64,000 bases of DNA from positions 1-64,000 of the forward strand of contig VGZE01000003.1 of NCBI GenBank assembly GCA_016872755.1. Reading direction: 5' to 3'. The stretch's first letter is position 1. Each line of letters opens with the position of its first letter. The stretch is from Planctomycetota bacterium (GTDB taxonomy: Bacteria > Planctomycetota > UBA1135 > GCA-002686595). The notes under the pieces were generated by a model. That model was not told the origin of the DNA, did no database searches, and saw only the letters and a program-made list of their open reading frames with translations. The position numbers and the translations under genes are program-made. Positions 58,960 to 64,000 of this stretch are shown here, in pieces.

Positions 58960-60672
58960 ATGGCAAGATCCTGCGGCATCCGCCTGGGCCAGCAACGCTT
59001 CGAGATCGTCGTGCTGGAAGGCAGCTCGAAGAAGGCGAAGGTGATCGCGGCCGGCTGCGGAGAGATCCCGGCCGGGCCCGACCCGCTCGCCGCGACCGTG
59101 GACGCACTGCGCGAGGCCGCCAAGCGCATGGGCGTGACCTCCGAGAACGTCGGCCTGGCCGTCGACACCGGCATGGCCGCCTTCCGCAACGTCACGTTGC
59201 CGTTCGACGACCGCGCCAAGATCGAGGAGGTCATCAAGTTCGAGGTCGAGAGCCAGCTGCCGCAGTGGAGCATCGACGAAGTCGTGATCGACTTCCTGTC
59301 GCTGTCGACCAAGCCCGCCGAGTCGCGCCTGCTCGTCACCGCCGTTCCGAAGGCCGGCCTGCGGCAGCTGCTCGATGCGTGCGAGCGGTCCGGCCTGCCG
59401 GCCTTCGATGCGGAGCTCGAGGCCACGGCCGTGCTGAACGCCGCGCATGCCGCCGGGTTGTTCGAAGCCGACGGCGCTCAGATCCTCGTCCACGTCGGCG
59501 AATCCGCCTCCGCGATCATGGTGGTCGACGGCGGCGTGTTGCGCTCGATGCGCGCGATCCACATCGGCGGGCTGCCGCCGCGGCTGCCCGCCGTGCCCGA
59601 GAGCGAGGAAGCGGCGCCGAGTACGGAGGACGACAAGGCCGGAGATGCGCCGAAGCCTGCCGAGCGCCCGCTACCGACGGCGCAGGAGAGCGCCGCGCGC
59701 CTGCGGCGCGAGCTCGGGCGCACGATCCTGGGCACGCAAACCGACCAGCCACTGCGCGCGGTCTACTGCGCGGGCATCGAGATCGAGGGCCTGCTCGACG
59801 AAGCCGCGGTCGGCGCGCCGGTGCGCCGGTTCGAGCCGTTCCAGGCCGGCGAGGGCGGCGCCGAGGGCGCGCCCAGCCAGTACGCGGCGGCCTACGGCGC
59901 GGCCCTGGCCAGGCTCGGCGAGGTGTTCCACCGCGCGCACCTGCGCCGCGAGGATCTCGCGTACTCCGGCAAGTTCGAGCGCCTCGAACTGCCGCTGGCC
60001 GTGGCCGGCCTGCTGCTCGTCGCGTTCCTCTCGGTCTTCCTGATCATCAACTATCGCGTGATCAACAATCGCGAGGCCGAGCTGTACTGGTACCTCGCCT
60101 CGATCAAGGAGTACGTGATGGGCAACCCGAAGAAGGGCACGCCCGGCTACCTGAAGCGTCCTCCGGAGAATCTGCAGAAGTACTTCACCGATGCGCTCGA
60201 GGACAAGGACGTCGAGCGCACGCGTTTCGAGCAGATCGGGCGCACGAAGACGATGATCTCCAATGAGATCATCGCCAAGCAGAAGCTGCTCGGACAGGAC
60301 AAGGACATCGCCAAGCCGCAGTCGGCGCTCGAGGGGCTGACGCTCGTGCTCGGCGTGCTATCGGAAATGGGCGATCGGGTCGGGCGCGTCGGGCTGCGCG
60401 AGATGGCCTCGGATTACAGCGCCGGCAGCGGCAACAAGCCCGATGCGGTGACGGTCAAGATCTCGCTCTCCTTCTACGCCGACGACGCGCTGATCGCGAC
60501 CGAGCACTACAACGCGTTCCTGAACGAGGTGCAGTCCAAGCCCTGGTGCACGGATGCGCCGTCGAAGCAGACGAAGCCGCTCGACTCGGGCGGCGGCATC
60601 TACGTGGAGGGACTCACCGTGACCCTCGATCTGTCCAAGCTCCAGCGCGAGGAGGTCGTGGCGGCCAAGTAG
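58960..60672 (+). CDS. PilM/GspL-like actin-fold protein with membrane and periplasmic domain
   Basis: 570 aa. The N-terminal about 340 residues are an actin-like ATPase fold of PilM type (CGIRLGQQRFEIVVLEGSS..VGLAVDTGMAAFRNVTLPFDDRAKIEEVIKFEVESQLPQWSIDEVVIDF). A membrane helix at about 344-364 (LPLAVAGLLLVAFLSVFLIINY) leads to a periplasmic coiled and beta-rich region. This is the GspL/PilM-PilN fusion layout of type II secretion or type IV pilus inner-membrane platforms. No secretin, pilin or ATPase gene is adjacent. An unusual acidic/Pro-rich insert (PESEEAAPSTEDDKAGDAPK) lies at residues about 210-230. Confidence 0.8.
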   Translation: MARSCGIRLGQQRFEIVVLEGSSKKAKVIAAGCGEIPAGPDPLAATVDALREAAKRMGVTSENVGLAVDTGMAAFRNVTLPFDDRAKIEEVIKFEVESQLPQWSIDEVVIDFLSLSTKPAESRLLVTAVPKAGLRQLLDACERSGLPAFDAELEATAVLNAAHAAGLFEADGAQILVHVGESASAIMVVDGGVLRSMRAIHIGGLPPRLPAVPESEEAAPSTEDDKAGDAPKPAERPLPTAQESAARLRRELGRTILGTQTDQPLRAVYCAGIEIEGLLDEAAVGAPVRRFEPFQAGEGGAEGAPSQYAAAYGAALARLGEVFHRAHLRREDLAYSGKFERLELPLAVAGLLLVAFLSVFLIINYRVINNREAELYWYLASIKEYVMGNPKKGTPGYLKRPPENLQKYFTDALEDKDVERTRFEQIGRTKTMISNEIIAKQKLLGQDKDIAKPQSALEGLTLVLGVLSEMGDRVGRVGLREMASDYSAGSGNKPDAVTVKISLSFYADDALIATEHYNAFLNEVQSKPWCTDAPSKQTKPLDSGGGIYVEGLTVTLDLSKLQREEVVAAK

Positions 60673-60689
60673 CCGCACGAGGCGACACC

Positions 60690-61253
60690 ATGAAACAATT
60701 CTTCGCGAGCCTGAACTTCCCGCGCGCCGTGATCCTCGGCAGCGTGGTGCTGTCCGCGATCCTGGCATTCTTCGCGTGGCAGGCCCACTCGCGGCGCGTC
60801 GAGCTCACCGATCAGTGCGAGAAGCGCGTCAAGAAGCTCTCGACCGAGATCCTCGACCTCGCGCTGCAGCTCAACCAGTACGACCAGCGCGTCGACGCCG
60901 ATCAGTTCGGCAAGGCCCGCGATCCGGAGTCCTACATCCGGTCGGTGGCCTATGAGCCGAACGTCGCGATCGGCGATGTCGACATCACGCCGAAGCCGGT
61001 GCCTTTGCGCACCGGGTTGGTTGACAAGCGCTTCATGATCAAGCCGAAGAACCGGCAGCAGCCGTTCACGCGGCGCGAGATCTCGAACTTCCTGTACCGA
61101 CTCGAGGAGAAGAGCCGGCGCGTGCGGATCACGCACGTCAAGGTCGAGCCGCAGGGGAAGGTCAAGCCCGACGAGATCCACAAGGACGTGTGGACCTTCG
61201 ACGCGGAGATGACCTCGCGCGAGACGACGGACGAGGCGCCGAAGAAGAGCTAG
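60690..61253 (+). CDS. PilO/GspM-like inner membrane protein
   Basis: 187 aa. An N-terminal helix (VILGSVVLSAILAFFAWQAH) is followed by a coiled segment (CEKRVKKLSTEILDLALQLNQYDQRVD) and a ferredoxin-like periplasmic domain (FTRREISNFLYRLEEKSRRVRITHVKVEPQGK), the layout of PilO and GspM, which pair with PilN/GspL. It follows the PilM/GspL-like gene by 17 bases. The two probably form a complex. A hairpin terminator follows. Confidence 0.75.
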   Translation: MKQFFASLNFPRAVILGSVVLSAILAFFAWQAHSRRVELTDQCEKRVKKLSTEILDLALQLNQYDQRVDADQFGKARDPESYIRSVAYEPNVAIGDVDITPKPVPLRTGLVDKRFMIKPKNRQQPFTRREISNFLYRLEEKSRRVRITHVKVEPQGKVKPDEIHKDVWTFDAEMTSRETTDEAPKKS

Positions 61254-61282
61254 CCCGGTCTGGCTGGTTGCCAGGGCCGGGC
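61253..61282. terminator. Hairpin terminator between converging genes
   Basis: Positions 61253-61264 pair with 61270-61282 with one bulged G: arms GCCCGG..TGGC and GCCA..CCGGGC around TGGTT. It lies between the PilO-like stop and the convergent carB stop. There is no T-tract, so it is a probable but not canonical terminator. Confidence 0.55.
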
Positions 61283-61295
61283 AGGCCCCCGACCG

Positions 61296-64000
<2,705 letters not shown>

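Overview
The window is very GC-rich chromosomal DNA (roughly two thirds G+C by eye, strong GC3 bias), packed with genes on both strands. The gene content points to a Planctomycetota bacterium, probably one of the less studied lineages. The evidence is FG-GAP/VCBS surface proteins and a secreted esterase ending in the same uncharacterised C-terminal domain, ECF sigma factors next to a membrane Ser/Thr kinase or a zinc anti-sigma factor, several membrane-anchored SGNH hydrolases, and weak or absent Shine-Dalgarno sequences. This placement is an inference; no rRNA or tRNA gene was found in the window, and no CRISPR array.

Layout. 1-7140: translation and DNA maintenance genes (end of a TrmH-type RNA methyltransferase, rarA, recD2, rpsU, a RluA-type pseudouridine synthase) plus one secreted hypothetical. 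7328-19546: an accessory stretch with SGNH hydrolases, a compositionally odd beta-propeller-like protein, a 903-aa FG-GAP protein, a POT peptide transporter, a DUF1801/YdeI-type protein, a 178-bp element with inverted ends, and a secreted esterase. 19636-23143: a translationally coupled GNAT acetyltransferase - ECF sigma - Ser/Thr kinase operon on the minus strand. 23512-30998: a NadR-like P-loop protein, SGNH hydrolase plus DUF5989, an ABC exporter whose permease and ATPase genes are separated, a YbbN/CnoX thioredoxin, an alpha/beta hydrolase coupled to a hotdog thioesterase, and a radical-SAM-like protein without the iron-sulfur cysteines.

31622-42979: a complex I operon in the order nuoA-B-C-D-H-I-J-K-L-M-N. 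It has no nuoE, nuoF or nuoG. A 54-aa membrane protein is coupled between nuoJ and nuoK, and NuoL carries a 62-residue insert holding 25 histidines. A promoter (TTGACC-18-TATGCT) lies about 170 bp upstream of nuoA.

43061-64000: two small hypothetical genes converging on a hairpin, an M1 metallopeptidase with a membrane protein, an M24 aminopeptidase, prfB with the classical programmed +1 frameshift, purH, a coiled-coil-anchored trypsin-like protease, a HEAT-repeat lipoprotein-like cyclophilin, ribBA, an ECF sigma / anti-sigma / Spy-like / PilM-GspL-like / PilO-GspM-like cluster, and the 3' five sixths of carB, which runs off the right edge.

The most unusual items are the extra small membrane gene and the His-rich NuoL inside the nuo operon, the cysteine-less radical-SAM-like protein, the recurring C-terminal domain on secreted proteins, the short mobile-like element that supplies the esterase stop codon, and the ECF-linked PilM/PilO-like pair.
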